64,000 bases of DNA from Bacillota bacterium (GCA_023416585.1 JAEZHM010000113.1:167672-231671), one strand, 5' to 3'. Shown: positions 33,809-42,639, counted from the stretch's first letter. Notes: a model not told the origin generated them from the sequence alone. Translations and numbers: made by a program.

Positions 33809-35496
33809 TCGTCGATGACGAGGAGATCATCGTAAACGGCCTTTATGAGATTTTTGGCGGCATGAAGGAGCTCGATCTGGACGTATACAAGGCGTATTCG
33901 GGTGAAATGGCCATTGCATGGCTTAGACGGACGCGCATCGATATAGTGATCACCGACATCAACATGCCCGGCATTGGCGGGCTTGACCTGCTGGAGGAAA
34001 TCCAGCGCAACTGGCCCCAGTGCCGCGTGATATTTCTAACGGGCTACAGCGAGTTTGAATACGTCTATCGGGCGATTCGCCACCCGGGCGTAAGCTATAT
34101 TCTAAAGACCGAGGATCACGAACGGGTTATTGGAGCGGTCATAGATGCTATTTCGGACATACAGCAGGATACACGTACCGAGGATTTGATTGAAAAGGCC
34201 AAGGAACAAATCAACATGGCGCGCGAACTTTTTCAAAACGACTACTTGCTCCAGCTTTTGCGTGGCACAGTGAAGGTGTCCTTAGAGCAATTCGAACAGC
34301 TTTGCATTCCAATCAACCCTGCCTGGCCAGTGTTATTAATTTTAAGCCAGGTCGAAAGTATTGCTCTTCAAGAGCTGTCCTATTTGCAAAGGACAGAATT
34401 ACTTTATTCCATTCGTCTGGTGCTCTATCAATATCTGGGCGCCAACGTGCGCCTAATAGCTGTTATGGATGAAAATAGCCGGTTTGCGCTTTTTGTGCAG
34501 CCGCTGGATTCACTCAAGGCAGTGGGGTATCCTGACAACGCCCGTGCGCTTTACGACCGGGCGGTCATGTTCATCCGCGGGACGCTTGAAGCGGTTCAAA
34601 ACACTTGCCGGGAATCACTTGGAGCGCCGGTAAACTTTGCCATGAGCGCGGAACCCTGTCAGTGGAGCGATGTTTCCAACAAGCATTATACGTTGACGGA
34701 GATGCTTCGGTACCGTATCGGTACGGGTATTGAGATGCTGCTCATCGATACCGAATTTGGCCGTGTGGTGCCCTGCAACACGTCCGTGCCCCCTGAGTCA
34801 TCGAAGGACGCAGAGGAGCTATCAACGATGCTTCGCCGCGGCGCGCTGGACGATGTTCCATTGCTGCTCGAATCCGGCCAGAGGGATAAATGCCTGGAGC
34901 TGATCGGGAGCATTGCGGTGCCGCTGGACAAAATCCGCAGCAAGAACAGTAATCTTGCTATAGAGGCATATACGAAGGCTGCGTTGGGCCTGCTTACCTA
35001 TATCAACCGGCGTAAACTCACGGAGAAGTTGGCCTTCCACATCGCCCAGAACCGTCTCATCCGCTTTGATACGTTTGAAAACTGGGGCGAGGCAGTCGAT
35101 TATCTGATGGAGTTGTCTGGACTGTTGTTCAACCTGCAAGACGAGGAGCAAACCAACCGCGCCGTTCAGGCCGTCGACCATCTTCAGGTCTATATTGAAA
35201 GCAACCTGAGCGAGGATTTGTCGCTTGTTCGATTGGCAGAGCAAGTTTATCTTAACCCGTCATACCTTTCCCGGCTTTTTAAGCAGGTGACTGGTGTGAA
35301 TTTATCAGACTTTATTGAATCCTCCCGAGTAAAGTGCGCAAAGGAGCTTTTGGAGAAGGATGGAATTCGAGTCAATGAAATCGCCCGACGCGTTGGTTAT
35401 GACACAGCGGCATCATTTACACGGTTTTTCAGAAAGTCAACCGGTGTGTCGCCCCAGGAATACCGCGATGCTTATTTAAGGATCAACAAAAGATAA
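33793..35496 (+). CDS. Response regulator with AraC-type DNA-binding domain (YesN type)
   Basis: A 567-residue regulator, the longest of the four here. Receiver with LIVDDE, Asp55 in DIVITDINMPG and Lys in YILKTE; long middle region; AraC double helix-turn-helix (LSLVRLAEQVYLNPSYLSRL and VNEIARRVGYDTAASFTRFF) ending GVSPQEYRDAY. It starts inside the kinase gene after GGGAGGGAAGAGG. The binding-protein promoter just downstream has a palindrome between its -35 and -10 boxes, a possible target. Confidence 0.93.
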   Translation: MYRLLIVDDEEIIVNGLYEIFGGMKELDLDVYKAYSGEMAIAWLRRTRIDIVITDINMPGIGGLDLLEEIQRNWPQCRVIFLTGYSEFEYVYRAIRHPGVSYILKTEDHERVIGAVIDAISDIQQDTRTEDLIEKAKEQINMARELFQNDYLLQLLRGTVKVSLEQFEQLCIPINPAWPVLLILSQVESIALQELSYLQRTELLYSIRLVLYQYLGANVRLIAVMDENSRFALFVQPLDSLKAVGYPDNARALYDRAVMFIRGTLEAVQNTCRESLGAPVNFAMSAEPCQWSDVSNKHYTLTEMLRYRIGTGIEMLLIDTEFGRVVPCNTSVPPESSKDAEELSTMLRRGALDDVPLLLESGQRDKCLELIGSIAVPLDKIRSKNSNLAIEAYTKAALGLLTYINRRKLTEKLAFHIAQNRLIRFDTFENWGEAVDYLMELSGLLFNLQDEEQTNRAVQAVDHLQVYIESNLSEDLSLVRLAEQVYLNPSYLSRLFKQVTGVNLSDFIESSRVKCAKELLEKDGIRVNEIARRVGYDTAASFTRFFRKSTGVSPQEYRDAYLRINKR

Positions 35497-35562
35497 CCAT
35501 GTAAAATGTTGCTAAGAAGGCGCGTAAAAGGTTGTTAACATAGTCAAATACTGTAGATGGAA

Positions 35563-35591
35563 TGGACATACCGTGTTCGGTATACTATAAA
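35563..35591 (+). promoter_or_regulatory. Promoter with internal palindrome ahead of binding-protein gene
   Basis: TGGACA (35563-35568), 17-base spacer, TATAAA (35586-35591). The spacer carries the inverted repeat ATACCG-TGTT-CGGTAT (35568-35583), which would let a dimeric regulator control the promoter directly. A GAGGGGAGG site and the start follow about 40 bases later. Confidence 0.55.
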
Positions 35592-35630
35592 TAACGCCAT
35601 TTTGGCAATAGTATGAGGGGAGGATACAAT

Positions 35631-37277
35631 ATGCAAAGGATCCTGAAAAAGGCTGCTGCGCTTTTCGCCACGATAGCGATTCTCGCGCTGACCGCCTCCA
35701 CCGCCTTGGCTGCTGACTCTTTCAAGAAGTTCGACCCACCCATCAACGTATCGTTTGTGCGCTGTGTGGACAATGACCTGGCTAGCAACATTTTGCCCCG
35801 CACGCCCGGCGAAACGATTGAGAGCAACCGTTGGCTCAAGCTTTATGCGGACCAGCTCGGCATCAACATTACCTACAATTGGACCGTCAACGGCGGCTAC
35901 AACGAGGACGCCTACAAGCAAAAGATCAACGTGACGCTCGCTTCCGGCGACCTGCCGGATATTGTTACCGTCTCTGCTGCGCAGCTCAAACAGCTCGCCG
36001 ACGCGGACATGATCGAGGACATGACCCCCTATTGGGAAGAGTACGCGGCCGATCTCACCCGGAAGATATACACCGAAGAAGGTCCCGGCGTTCTGGATTC
36101 GGCTAAGTTTGACGGCAAGCTCATGGCCGTCCCAAATGCCGAAGGTTCCATCGAGGCTGCCCAATTCCTGTGGATCCGAAAGGACTGGCTAGACAAGCTC
36201 GGCCTTGAGCCGCCTAAGACCATGCAGGAACTCATGGCTGTCGCCGAAGCCTTCACTACAAAGGATCCGGATGGCAACGGCGTAAATGATACCTACGGAA
36301 TTGCCATGACGAAGGACTTGTACAGCGGCTGTATGGCGCTGCAGGGCTTCTTCGCGGGCTATCACGCCTACCCCAATTTCTGGATGGAGAAAGACGGCAA
36401 GATCGCCTACGGCAGCGTGCAGCCGGAAATGAAGGACGCGCTTAAGGCACTCGCCGAAATGTATGCCAAGGGCCAGATCGATCCTGAGTTTGGCGTTAAG
36501 GACGGCGCAAAAGTTGCCGAAACCATCGCCTCTGGCAAAATCGGCATTGACTTTGGTGAGCAGTGGAATCCGATGTACCCGCTCATCTCCAACTTCTACA
36601 ATGACAACAAAGCTGATTGGACGGGCTACTCGCTTGTATCTGCTGACGACCAGAAGGTTCTCGTTCCCCTCAAGTTCCGCACTCAGCTTTACTTCGCGGC
36701 GCGCAAGGGCTTTGAACACCCCGAAGCAGTTGTTGAGATGGTGAATATGCACCTTGAAAAGAACTGGGGCGAAACCAACAACTTCGGCTACTACTACATG
36801 CCTCAGGAAAACGGCAACGTTGGCGTGTGGAAGTTCTCCCCTGTGACCCCATATCCGCCGTACAAGAATTTCAACGCCTTCCAGGCAATTCACACTGCAC
36901 GTAAAGCAGGCGATGTGTCCGTTTTGACCGGCGAGCCGAAAGTTATCGAAGGAAATCTTGAAGCCTATGCGGCCGGTGATACAACGCAGTGGGGCTGGGA
37001 GAAGATCTACGGCGACAACGGCGTGTACAACGTGCTGGACGAGTTCATCAAGAACGACCAGCTGATGGTCGAATCCTTCGTCGGCGCGCCGACCCCCACC
37101 ATGGTCGAACGCAAAGCGACGCTTGATAAGATGGAAAAAGAAGTCTTTGTCAAAATCATCATGGGCGCGGCACCCATCGAAGAATTTGATAAGTTTGTAA
37201 GCGACTGGATGCAGCTTGGCGGCGAGGATATGCTCAAAGAAGCCAACGAATGGTATGATATGATCAAGAGCAAGTAA
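35631..37277 (+). CDS. Extracellular solute-binding protein, large LipO/YtcQ-like
   Basis: A 548-residue exported protein. MQRILKKAAALFATIAILAL then TASTALAAD is a signal peptide with cleavage after ALA. The segment DPDGNGVNDTYGIAM is the DxDxNG calcium-loop-like motif typical of the large LplB/LplC-linked binding proteins. Start at 35631 follows GGGGAGGAT; an ATG six codons earlier overlaps that site. Codon use is strongly biased, as for an abundant protein. It is followed by a long stem-loop and then two permease genes. Ligand likely an oligosaccharide. Confidence 0.9.
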   Translation: MQRILKKAAALFATIAILALTASTALAADSFKKFDPPINVSFVRCVDNDLASNILPRTPGETIESNRWLKLYADQLGINITYNWTVNGGYNEDAYKQKINVTLASGDLPDIVTVSAAQLKQLADADMIEDMTPYWEEYAADLTRKIYTEEGPGVLDSAKFDGKLMAVPNAEGSIEAAQFLWIRKDWLDKLGLEPPKTMQELMAVAEAFTTKDPDGNGVNDTYGIAMTKDLYSGCMALQGFFAGYHAYPNFWMEKDGKIAYGSVQPEMKDALKALAEMYAKGQIDPEFGVKDGAKVAETIASGKIGIDFGEQWNPMYPLISNFYNDNKADWTGYSLVSADDQKVLVPLKFRTQLYFAARKGFEHPEAVVEMVNMHLEKNWGETNNFGYYYMPQENGNVGVWKFSPVTPYPPYKNFNAFQAIHTARKAGDVSVLTGEPKVIEGNLEAYAAGDTTQWGWEKIYGDNGVYNVLDEFIKNDQLMVESFVGAPTPTMVERKATLDKMEKEVFVKIIMGAAPIEEFDKFVSDWMQLGGEDMLKEANEWYDMIKSK

Positions 37278-37295
37278 TCAACCTTAGGCCAAACG

Positions 37296-37365
37296 TGTCA
37301 TTCTGATACGCGGGCGAAGAATCCTGTTCGACATAGACGGATTCTTCGCCCTATTCAGAATGACA
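37296..37365. repeat. REP-like imperfect palindrome after binding-protein gene
   Basis: Outer arms TGTCATTCTGA (37296-37306) and TCAGAATGACA (37355-37365) and inner arms GGGCGAAGAATCC (37312-37324) and GGATTCTTCGCCC (37339-37351) are all perfect, making a stem of about 24 pairs with small internal loops. The words TGTCATTCTGA and CGAAGAATCC resemble a dispersed palindromic repeat known from many bacterial genomes. It may stabilise the binding-protein mRNA end. Confidence 0.7.
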
Positions 37366-37421
37366 TATGGGTTTTGGGCGGCAAGAGCCGTCCGCACCTA
37401 ATATGCTTTGGAGGTGCGCCT

Positions 37422-38321
37422 ATGCTTCGCGGGCGTAGAAAACAGCTGCCGCTCTACATGATGATTTTACCCGGCTTTCTTCTGTTGGTTCTTTTCAGCT
37501 ATTTGCCAATGTTCGGCATTACCATCGCGTTTCAAAAATTTATCCCAGCAAGAGGAATATTTGGAGATCAGAAGTGGATTGGATTGGGCAACTTTGAATA
37601 TGTGATGAAGCTACCCAGTTTTTTTGGCATCATCCGGAATACAGTCACAATTTCGCTTTGGAAAATCATTTTCGGCCTTACTGTTCCGATGACCATTGCG
37701 ATACTCATCAATGAAGTCCAGAATAACACCTTGAAAAGAGGCATTCAAACAGTCGTCTATTTGCCTCACTTTTTGTCTTGGGTGGTGCTTGGCGGCATTT
37801 TTATCGACATGTTTTCACCTACGGACGGCCTTGTGAACAACATCATCAAAGCATTGGGTGGCAAACCCATATTCTTCCTGGGAGATAATCAATGGTTCCC
37901 CTTTACTATGGTCTTCACCGAGACATGGAAGGAATTTGGCTATGGAACCATTGTCTATCTCGCAGCAATTACTGGCATCGATCCGTGCATTTACGAGGCC
38001 GCGCAAATTGACGGTGCGAACCGCTGGAAACAAACGCTGCATGTGACGCTGCCCGGAATGCGCATGGTGATTGTGCTGCTGGCTGTTTTAAGCCTTGGCA
38101 ACCTGCTTAATGCTGGCTTTGACCAAATCTTCAATATGTACAGCCCGCCAGTTTACGAAAGCGGGGATATCATTGATACGTTTGTTTACAGAATCGGCCT
38201 TCTGGATTCCCAGTTTGGCGTGGCGACAGCGGTCGGTCTGTTCAAATCCCTTATTTCGCTGCTGTTCATTTCCACGGCGTATTTCTGTGCCTATAAATTC
38301 GCCGATTATCGTTTGTTTTAG
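37422..38321 (+). CDS. Carbohydrate ABC transporter permease, LplB type
   Basis: A 299-residue membrane protein (MLRGRRKQLPLYMMILPGFL) with six segments and EAA loop CIYEAAQIDGANRWKQTLHV. The ATG at 37422 follows TTTGGAGGTG; a longer frame begins within the palindrome and lacks a site. It forms the channel with the next gene for the 35631-37277 binding protein. Confidence 0.92.
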   Translation: MLRGRRKQLPLYMMILPGFLLLVLFSYLPMFGITIAFQKFIPARGIFGDQKWIGLGNFEYVMKLPSFFGIIRNTVTISLWKIIFGLTVPMTIAILINEVQNNTLKRGIQTVVYLPHFLSWVVLGGIFIDMFSPTDGLVNNIIKALGGKPIFFLGDNQWFPFTMVFTETWKEFGYGTIVYLAAITGIDPCIYEAAQIDGANRWKQTLHVTLPGMRMVIVLLAVLSLGNLLNAGFDQIFNMYSPPVYESGDIIDTFVYRIGLLDSQFGVATAVGLFKSLISLLFISTAYFCAYKFADYRLF

Positions 38322-38333
38322 GAGGTGTTTGAT

Positions 38334-39218
38334 ATGCCAAATAAGCTAAGGAAACCCACATCCTGGTTTACGGTGTTCAACACCTGCTTCTTGATTCTTG
38401 CCGGGCTCATTTGCCTGATTCCTATGATTCATATAGCAGCTGTATCGTTTTCCTCCAGTGCCGCTGCGGCGACGGGTAAGGTAACGCTGTGGCCGCTCGA
38501 TTTTTCGCTTAACTCATATGATTATGTTGCCAAGCGTGCGGCCTTCTGGCGTAGTATGGGGGTTTCCATTCAACGCATTGTATTGGGTGGATCAATCAAC
38601 CTTCTACTTGTTATCCTCACTGCCTACCCGCTTTCCAAGGAGCGTTCGGAGTTTGGCGCACGCACGTTTTTTGCCTGGGCGTTCTTCATTACAATGCTCT
38701 TTGGCGGCGGCCTTATTCCTTGGTATATGGTCATTCGCCAGTTTAGGCTGATCGATACCATTTGGGCGCTGGTTTTGCCGGGAGCGGTACCGGTATTCAG
38801 CATGATTCTTATGCTGAATTTCTTCAGGCAAGTGCCCAAAGACTTGGCAGAAGCCGCTGAAATAGACGGCGCAGGGCACTGGATGACGCTGTTCGGCATT
38901 TACGTTCCGGTATCAACCCCCGCGCTGGCGACGATTCTTCTTTTTTCGCTCGTAGGGCATTGGAACAGCTGGTTTGACGGTCTGATTCTCATGAACAGCC
39001 CGGACAATTACCCGTTGCAAAGCTATATTCAAACTATCGTCGTACAGCGCACTTACAGTCAGCTCACGCGCGAGGAAATCGAACAGTTGGCCACCATCTC
39101 TGATAAGACGTTGCGCTCCGCCCAAATTTTCATTGGCTCGATTCCGATTGTGCTGGTGTATCCCTTTTTGCAAAAGTATTTCGTAAAGGGCATTGTGCTT
39201 GGCGGCGTTAAGGGCTAA
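38334..39218 (+). CDS. Carbohydrate ABC transporter permease, LplC type
   Basis: A 294-residue membrane protein with EAA loop DLAEAAEIDGAGHWMTLFGI and the family tail KGIVLGGVKG. The ATG at 38334 is eight bases after AGGAGG; a GTG three codons earlier overlaps the site. It is the last gene of this importer, and the decayed region begins about 120 bases after its stop. No enzyme gene belongs to this operon. Confidence 0.92.
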   Translation: MPNKLRKPTSWFTVFNTCFLILAGLICLIPMIHIAAVSFSSSAAAATGKVTLWPLDFSLNSYDYVAKRAAFWRSMGVSIQRIVLGGSINLLLVILTAYPLSKERSEFGARTFFAWAFFITMLFGGGLIPWYMVIRQFRLIDTIWALVLPGAVPVFSMILMLNFFRQVPKDLAEAAEIDGAGHWMTLFGIYVPVSTPALATILLFSLVGHWNSWFDGLILMNSPDNYPLQSYIQTIVVQRTYSQLTREEIEQLATISDKTLRSAQIFIGSIPIVLVYPFLQKYFVKGIVLGGVKG

Positions 39219-39340
39219 ATAGAACGTTGTGAAAAAGGAGAAGGGGTTGCCAGTAAACCATATACTATTGATCATAAGGCTTTATGAATCAGGTAGCAAA
39301 GGCATATTCACTAAGATGCTCTTGATTCGTTATATACCCC

Positions 39341-39664
39341 ATGAAGAACATCGCCAGAAAACTGGCTTTGCAGCTGATCGATCCGGATGCCGTGGCATCA
39401 GAGGAATATGTGGATACTGAACCCGAAGCGCTGGTGGAAGAGAAGGAAGAAGGCCTGCATGTGTTGATCACCACCTACACCAAGCAGGACCACACCAAAT
39501 ACAACACCCTGAACAACACCATCTACAGCCTGGTCAACGCTCACGCCGAAAAGGCATATGAGAACGGCATCCGTACCGGGCCCTAATTGATGATGAGCCT
39601 GCCGGCTAGCCCGAACGGGAATTTCAAGGAAGCCATAGCCCAGCTGATGAAGGATGGGATATAG
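39341..39664 (+). pseudogene. Broken small gene with premature TAA
   Basis: The frame encodes MKNIARKLALQLIDPDAVAS, an acidic linker, then HVLITTYTKQDHTKYN and AEKAYENGIRTGP, where it meets TAA. The same frame continues with LMMSLPASPNGNFKEAIAQL to a TAG at 39662. The C-terminal layout (GxxxG, then LM-rich helix) resembles small clostridial proteins of unknown function, and the stop looks like CAA changed to TAA. No ribosome-binding site is visible. A terminator follows, so this was once a complete transcription unit. Confidence 0.5.
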
Positions 39665-39673
39665 AAGCAATGT

Positions 39674-39706
39674 GAAATCCCCTGGCGAGAAGGCCGGGGG
39701 ATTTTG
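39674..39706 (+). terminator. Intrinsic terminator after broken small gene
   Basis: AAATCCCCTGGC and GGCCGGGGGATTTT form a stem with a short GAGAA loop and trailing T run. Confidence 0.65.
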
Positions 39707-40442
39707 TACATTCTTTAATATCTAAGCATCTTCCATATTGAGCATAATATACTATAATTCTGTTATCATGCGCGCGGAAGTGAGATGGAAATATGAGCAG
39801 CTATAACTTTGAAATGGATAACGTCTTCGACCGAAAAAGATATGCGCAGTTCTAATGTAGCATAGTCCAGAATTGCGACAAATATCAGCGTGCTAATGAA
39901 ATTAGATCATACACAATTTGCCTGGATTCAGGTTATGGTACTGGGAATACAGTTTTTTATCAAAACTTTAAAATATGCTTGAAACCGATTTTACTAACAA
40001 TAGAATAGGAATTGCTTAATATAACGCATGGGAGAATGACTACTTTGATGATGCATTTGCTCCCTTTTGCACTCACTCCTAAATAATCAGTTGTTTGAAG
40101 ATGCTCTATTAGCAAATAAAGCAAAGGGCGTAGCAGAAACAGCAAAAACGATATTCATTGAAGCAGCTAAAGGCTTATCAAAGGCGATAAATAGAAATAA
40201 ACTTGGTGATGAAGCGCTCGAGATTTTTCTTCTATAATTGGTGGCTTATTTAAAAAGTAGATAACCCAAAGAACGATAGAAATTCAGAATATACTGATTT
40301 TAAAATACCATAAGGAATTTTAGCGATTCACTTGAGGCATGTATAATAGCTTGGAATTAAATAAGCTAGTGAACATTGTTGATGAATTGGACAGATGCAG
40401 GCCTGATTTTGCTATTCGCACCACACGGAGGTAGGTTGGGGG
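39707..40442. other. AT-rich gene-poor stretch with coding scraps
   Basis: No intact gene. A plus-strand frame at 39793 (MSSYNFEMDNVFDRKRYAQF) meets a stop after 20 codons and then stays open for about 50 more. A second frame, about 40069-40239, encodes a helical, Ala/Lys-rich piece (ANKAKGVAETAKTIFIEAAK). Neither is recognised. Base composition is clearly more AT-rich than the flanking sugar operons, which suggests acquired and decaying DNA. Confidence 0.35.
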
Positions 40443-40762
40443 GCCAAAGCTTTCCACCTGTGGTGTGAATTTTTCATAGATCGAGCGCATGTGCCGGGAG
40501 AACCGGATATACTGCGCTTAGTCCGGCGGTTGCATCACCAGGCGGGGGCAGAGCTGCCGGGCCTGCCAGATGGCCATGCCAACCTTGACGTCCTCTTCTT
40601 GGCTTCCATAGTGCTGGCCAGAACGATGCCATGGCGGTTGGCGGGATCACCGCAAACGGACAGTGGCAGGCCGAGATAAATAGGCTGGTCTGAACAGCAA
40701 ACCGATGCATAGAAGCTGTTGGCATCGCTGGAGGATGACACATTCAGGCGATGCTTACACAT
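40443..40762 (-). pseudogene. Y-family DNA polymerase (DinB/UmuC/UvrX-like) N-terminal fragment, frameshifted
   Basis: Minus-strand reading gives SSDANSFYASVCCSDQPIYL, then GLPLSVCGDP and RHGIVLASTMEAKK in one frame. After a frameshift it continues with DVKVGMAIWQARQLCP, an in-frame TAA after QPPD, then AQYIRFSRHMRSIYEKFTPQ and VESFG. These blocks match the N-terminal palm/fingers of Y-family translesion polymerases in the correct order. The catalytic DEAW block and everything after it are missing. It is a dead fragment. A broken SRAP gene lies about 760 bases away on the same strand. Confidence 0.8.
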
Positions 40763-41008
40763 CCTATTATCTAAGCGTGGGGAACGAATGTTCTCCACGA
40801 AATCATATGATAGCACTATTGGAAAAGTGTTTGAAAAGAGAAATATTAGTTCATACTTCTTCAATAATACAACCGCATCGTTGATGTAGGTGTTGGCACG
40901 TTCATCTCGTCTTGCGCTTCTCATACCTTGTTGTCACTTTCGTAATTGATCTGATGGTTTCGATTGACTGTATACCTGGTATTAATATACTTGAAGGGAG
41001 TGATAACC

Positions 41009-41164
41009 TTGACAAAGAGTCAAACTTCTAAATCTAATGATACGGGAAAACGCATCATGCGTACATCCAATACAAAGCCCCAAAGAGATCTTAGAGATCC
41101 ATCATCTTTTGAAAAAATATTGTCCTTCGCAGGTTTGTTCGGAATGTATAACAACCATAATTAG
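41009..41164 (+). CDS. Small 51-residue protein of unknown function
   Basis: The ORF starts with TTG nine bases after GAAGGGAG and encodes LTKSQTSKSNDTGKRIMRTS onward, ending FAGLFGMYNNHN. It is basic, Ser/Thr/Asn-rich in the first half, with a short hydrophobic stretch (ILSFAGLFG) near the end. A strong intrinsic terminator follows directly, so the unit has both ends of a real gene. It lies among broken genes and I do not recognise the family. Confidence 0.45.
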   Translation: MTKSQTSKSNDTGKRIMRTSNTKPQRDLRDPSSFEKILSFAGLFGMYNNHN

Positions 41165-41171
41165 CCTGCTT

Positions 41172-41201
41172 AGCCCGCTTCGGCGGGCTTTTACTTTTTA
41201 G
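41172..41201 (+). terminator. Intrinsic terminator
   Basis: AGCCCGC (41172-41178), TTCG tetraloop, GCGGGCT (41183-41189), then TTTACTTTTT. Confidence 0.85.
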
Positions 41202-41251
41202 CAAAGAGCGCTTTGTCTTTGGCAGCATAGTCAGAGATGTCAGGGTGGATA

Positions 41252-41434
41252 ATGATGTCACAGAAATGTTCTGGTTTGCAGGATGCGGTTAACCAGCTGA
41301 ATCTTGCTGCACAGGAAATCACCCAGGCTCAATGAAATACAGCCAATTCTTCTTCTGCACAGCAGCAATGGATGCAAACAACTCTTGGTGCTGCAAATCA
41401 TGCCAAGCAAATTATCGAATCTTCCATGATTTAA
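41252..41434 (+). pseudogene. Broken small gene with in-frame TGA
   Basis: The frame begins ATGATG and encodes MMSQKCSGLQDAVNQLNLAA then QEITQAQ before TGA (41333-41335). It then continues NTANSSSAQQQWMQTTLGAA and NHAKQIIESSMI to TAA at 41432-41434. The 61-codon composite is Gln/Asn/Ala-rich and helical, consistent with one small protein interrupted by a nonsense change. Family unknown. Confidence 0.4.
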
Positions 41435-41519
41435 GAATCAATAATACCGGGCTGCTTATGAAATGCATCCCGGTATTTTATCGCAAGAGAGGATACACCG
41501 CAGCTGATATTATATCATC

Positions 41520-42094
41520 TATTGCAAAGGTTATTATGGAATTGATATCTGCACTGCATAACACCCAAACTTCGCGGGCTTCCTTTGGGAGGATTACCGG
41601 CATGCGATCATGAATGACCCGGATGCCTGGCATAGCATTGCGGGAGAGGGACACAAAGACGGGAAGCTGCTTTTCCTGCTCATACCGGTAAATGCCGGCC
41701 ATGTAGATGATCTGGCTTATAGGATCGCGAAGGTCATGCTTGATCTTCTTTGTACCTTGCTTCTCCCATTCAAAATAACAGCAGCAGGAATGAGACAACG
41801 GCATTCCAGCACAGGCTTGCGGAAGATGGGCTTCTCCAAAACCGATTCCGCGTTGGCATTGATCAACGGCTGGCCTTTGCCCTGCATGGTGAAGCCCCAT
41901 TGCTTTGGTATGGGGTGGCAATGCGCTGCCTGTTGGGTGCGATAACCGGAATAATGTTGGTTGGGAAGATCTCACCCAATGGCATTGTGACCTGCTCAAA
42001 CTCAGGCTTACTCTGAAGCTTACGGTTTACTTCATCGATGATCTGCTTAACTCCTCAGTCGGAATATCATTCTCAACATAAAACGACCGCACAT
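41520..42094 (-). pseudogene. SOS response-associated peptidase (SRAP, YedK/HMCES family), frameshifted
   Basis: On the minus strand the start reads ATGTGCGGTCGTTTT (MCGRF, with the family's catalytic Cys2), preceded by AAAGGGAG. Pieces in different frames follow in family order: PLGEIFPTNIIPVIAPNRQ, WGFTMQGKGQPLINANAES, VLEKPIFRKPVLECRCLIPA, YFEWEKQ, ISQIIYMAGIYRYEQEKQ and IHDRMPVILPKEAREVW with the conserved His. SRAP proteins crosslink to abasic sites in single-stranded DNA. At least three frameshifts make this a pseudogene. The left end of the homology is approximate. Confidence 0.85.
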
Positions 42095-42604
42095 TGTTAT
42101 CACTCCCTTTGCACGAATGTATCATTAGCGGCATCCCTATAATGAAAAAATAGAAATATACTCCATATCGGCTGCATTCACAAACAGGCCGCTAGGCTCG
42201 TTTATTTTTTGCACGTCAATAGATTTTCTTTCGCGTTTACTAAGAGCCATGCGCTTAAGGCATCCCCCTGTCTTCAGGATAAAAAGGCCTCCCGCCAGGG
42301 ACCGGCGCTCCCAATCCCTTTTTATCCCTCTCATAGTTAGCCGCCAGGAGTGAGGGGTGTTCAATGCAGTAACACTTTTTTTCGTCAGATTTGTGTTGCC
42401 AATTGTATTATCATTTTTGCACGGCTATTTAATGGAAGAAACTGATATTCAGTAACACGGGTAACACAAGTAACACTAAATTCAAAGAGAGATAGTCATA
42501 TTATTATTAGGGCATATTGCAGCTTTAAAAGTGTGGTAATAGGTTTGGTAATAGACTGATATTTTAGCGTATTTGAGGGTAGTTTTATAAATGAACAAAT
42601 AGTA
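42095..42604. other. Gene-poor stretch left of tRNA fragment
   Basis: No intact gene is supported. A minus-strand frame at 42137-42364 (75 codons) has no recognisable family or site. The notable content is the GTAACAC direct repeats listed separately and two copies of GGTAATAG (42535-42542 and 42547-42554). The stretch is AT-rich. Confidence 0.4.
42369..42476. repeat. Direct repeats GTAACAC near tRNA-Pro fragment
   Basis: GTAACAC occurs at 42369-42375 and three times in tandem at 42452-42458, 42461-42467 and 42470-42476, a nine-base period. Short direct repeats beside a tRNA-derived junction are what integrase arm-type sites or replication iterons look like. No protein partner is present, so the role is inferred. 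Confidence 0.5.
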
Positions 42605-42639
42605 AAAGGCCCTGAAAACTTAATGTTTTCAAGGCCTTT
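42605..42639 (-). terminator. Hairpin next to second tRNA-Pro fragment
   Basis: AAAGGCC, TGAAAAC (left arm) and GTTTTCA, GGCCTTT (right arm) form a long stem around TTAAT, with one mismatch. It has the same position as the terminator after the intact tRNA-Pro. Confidence 0.7.

Noticed and set aside
35544..36893. Long minus-strand frames (206 and 234 codons) opposite the binding-protein gene
   Set aside because: The plus-strand gene has promoter, ribosome-binding site and signal peptide; the antisense frames have none and no recognisable domains.
38513..39275. Minus-strand frames over the LplC-type permease
   Set aside because: Shadows of a membrane-protein gene; no start sites or domains.
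39341..41434. Stop-codon recoding or suppressor decoding to explain in-frame TAA and TGA
   Set aside because: The breaks occur only in a region with clear frameshifted pseudogenes, involve two different stops, and all intact genes use TAA, TAG and TGA as stops.
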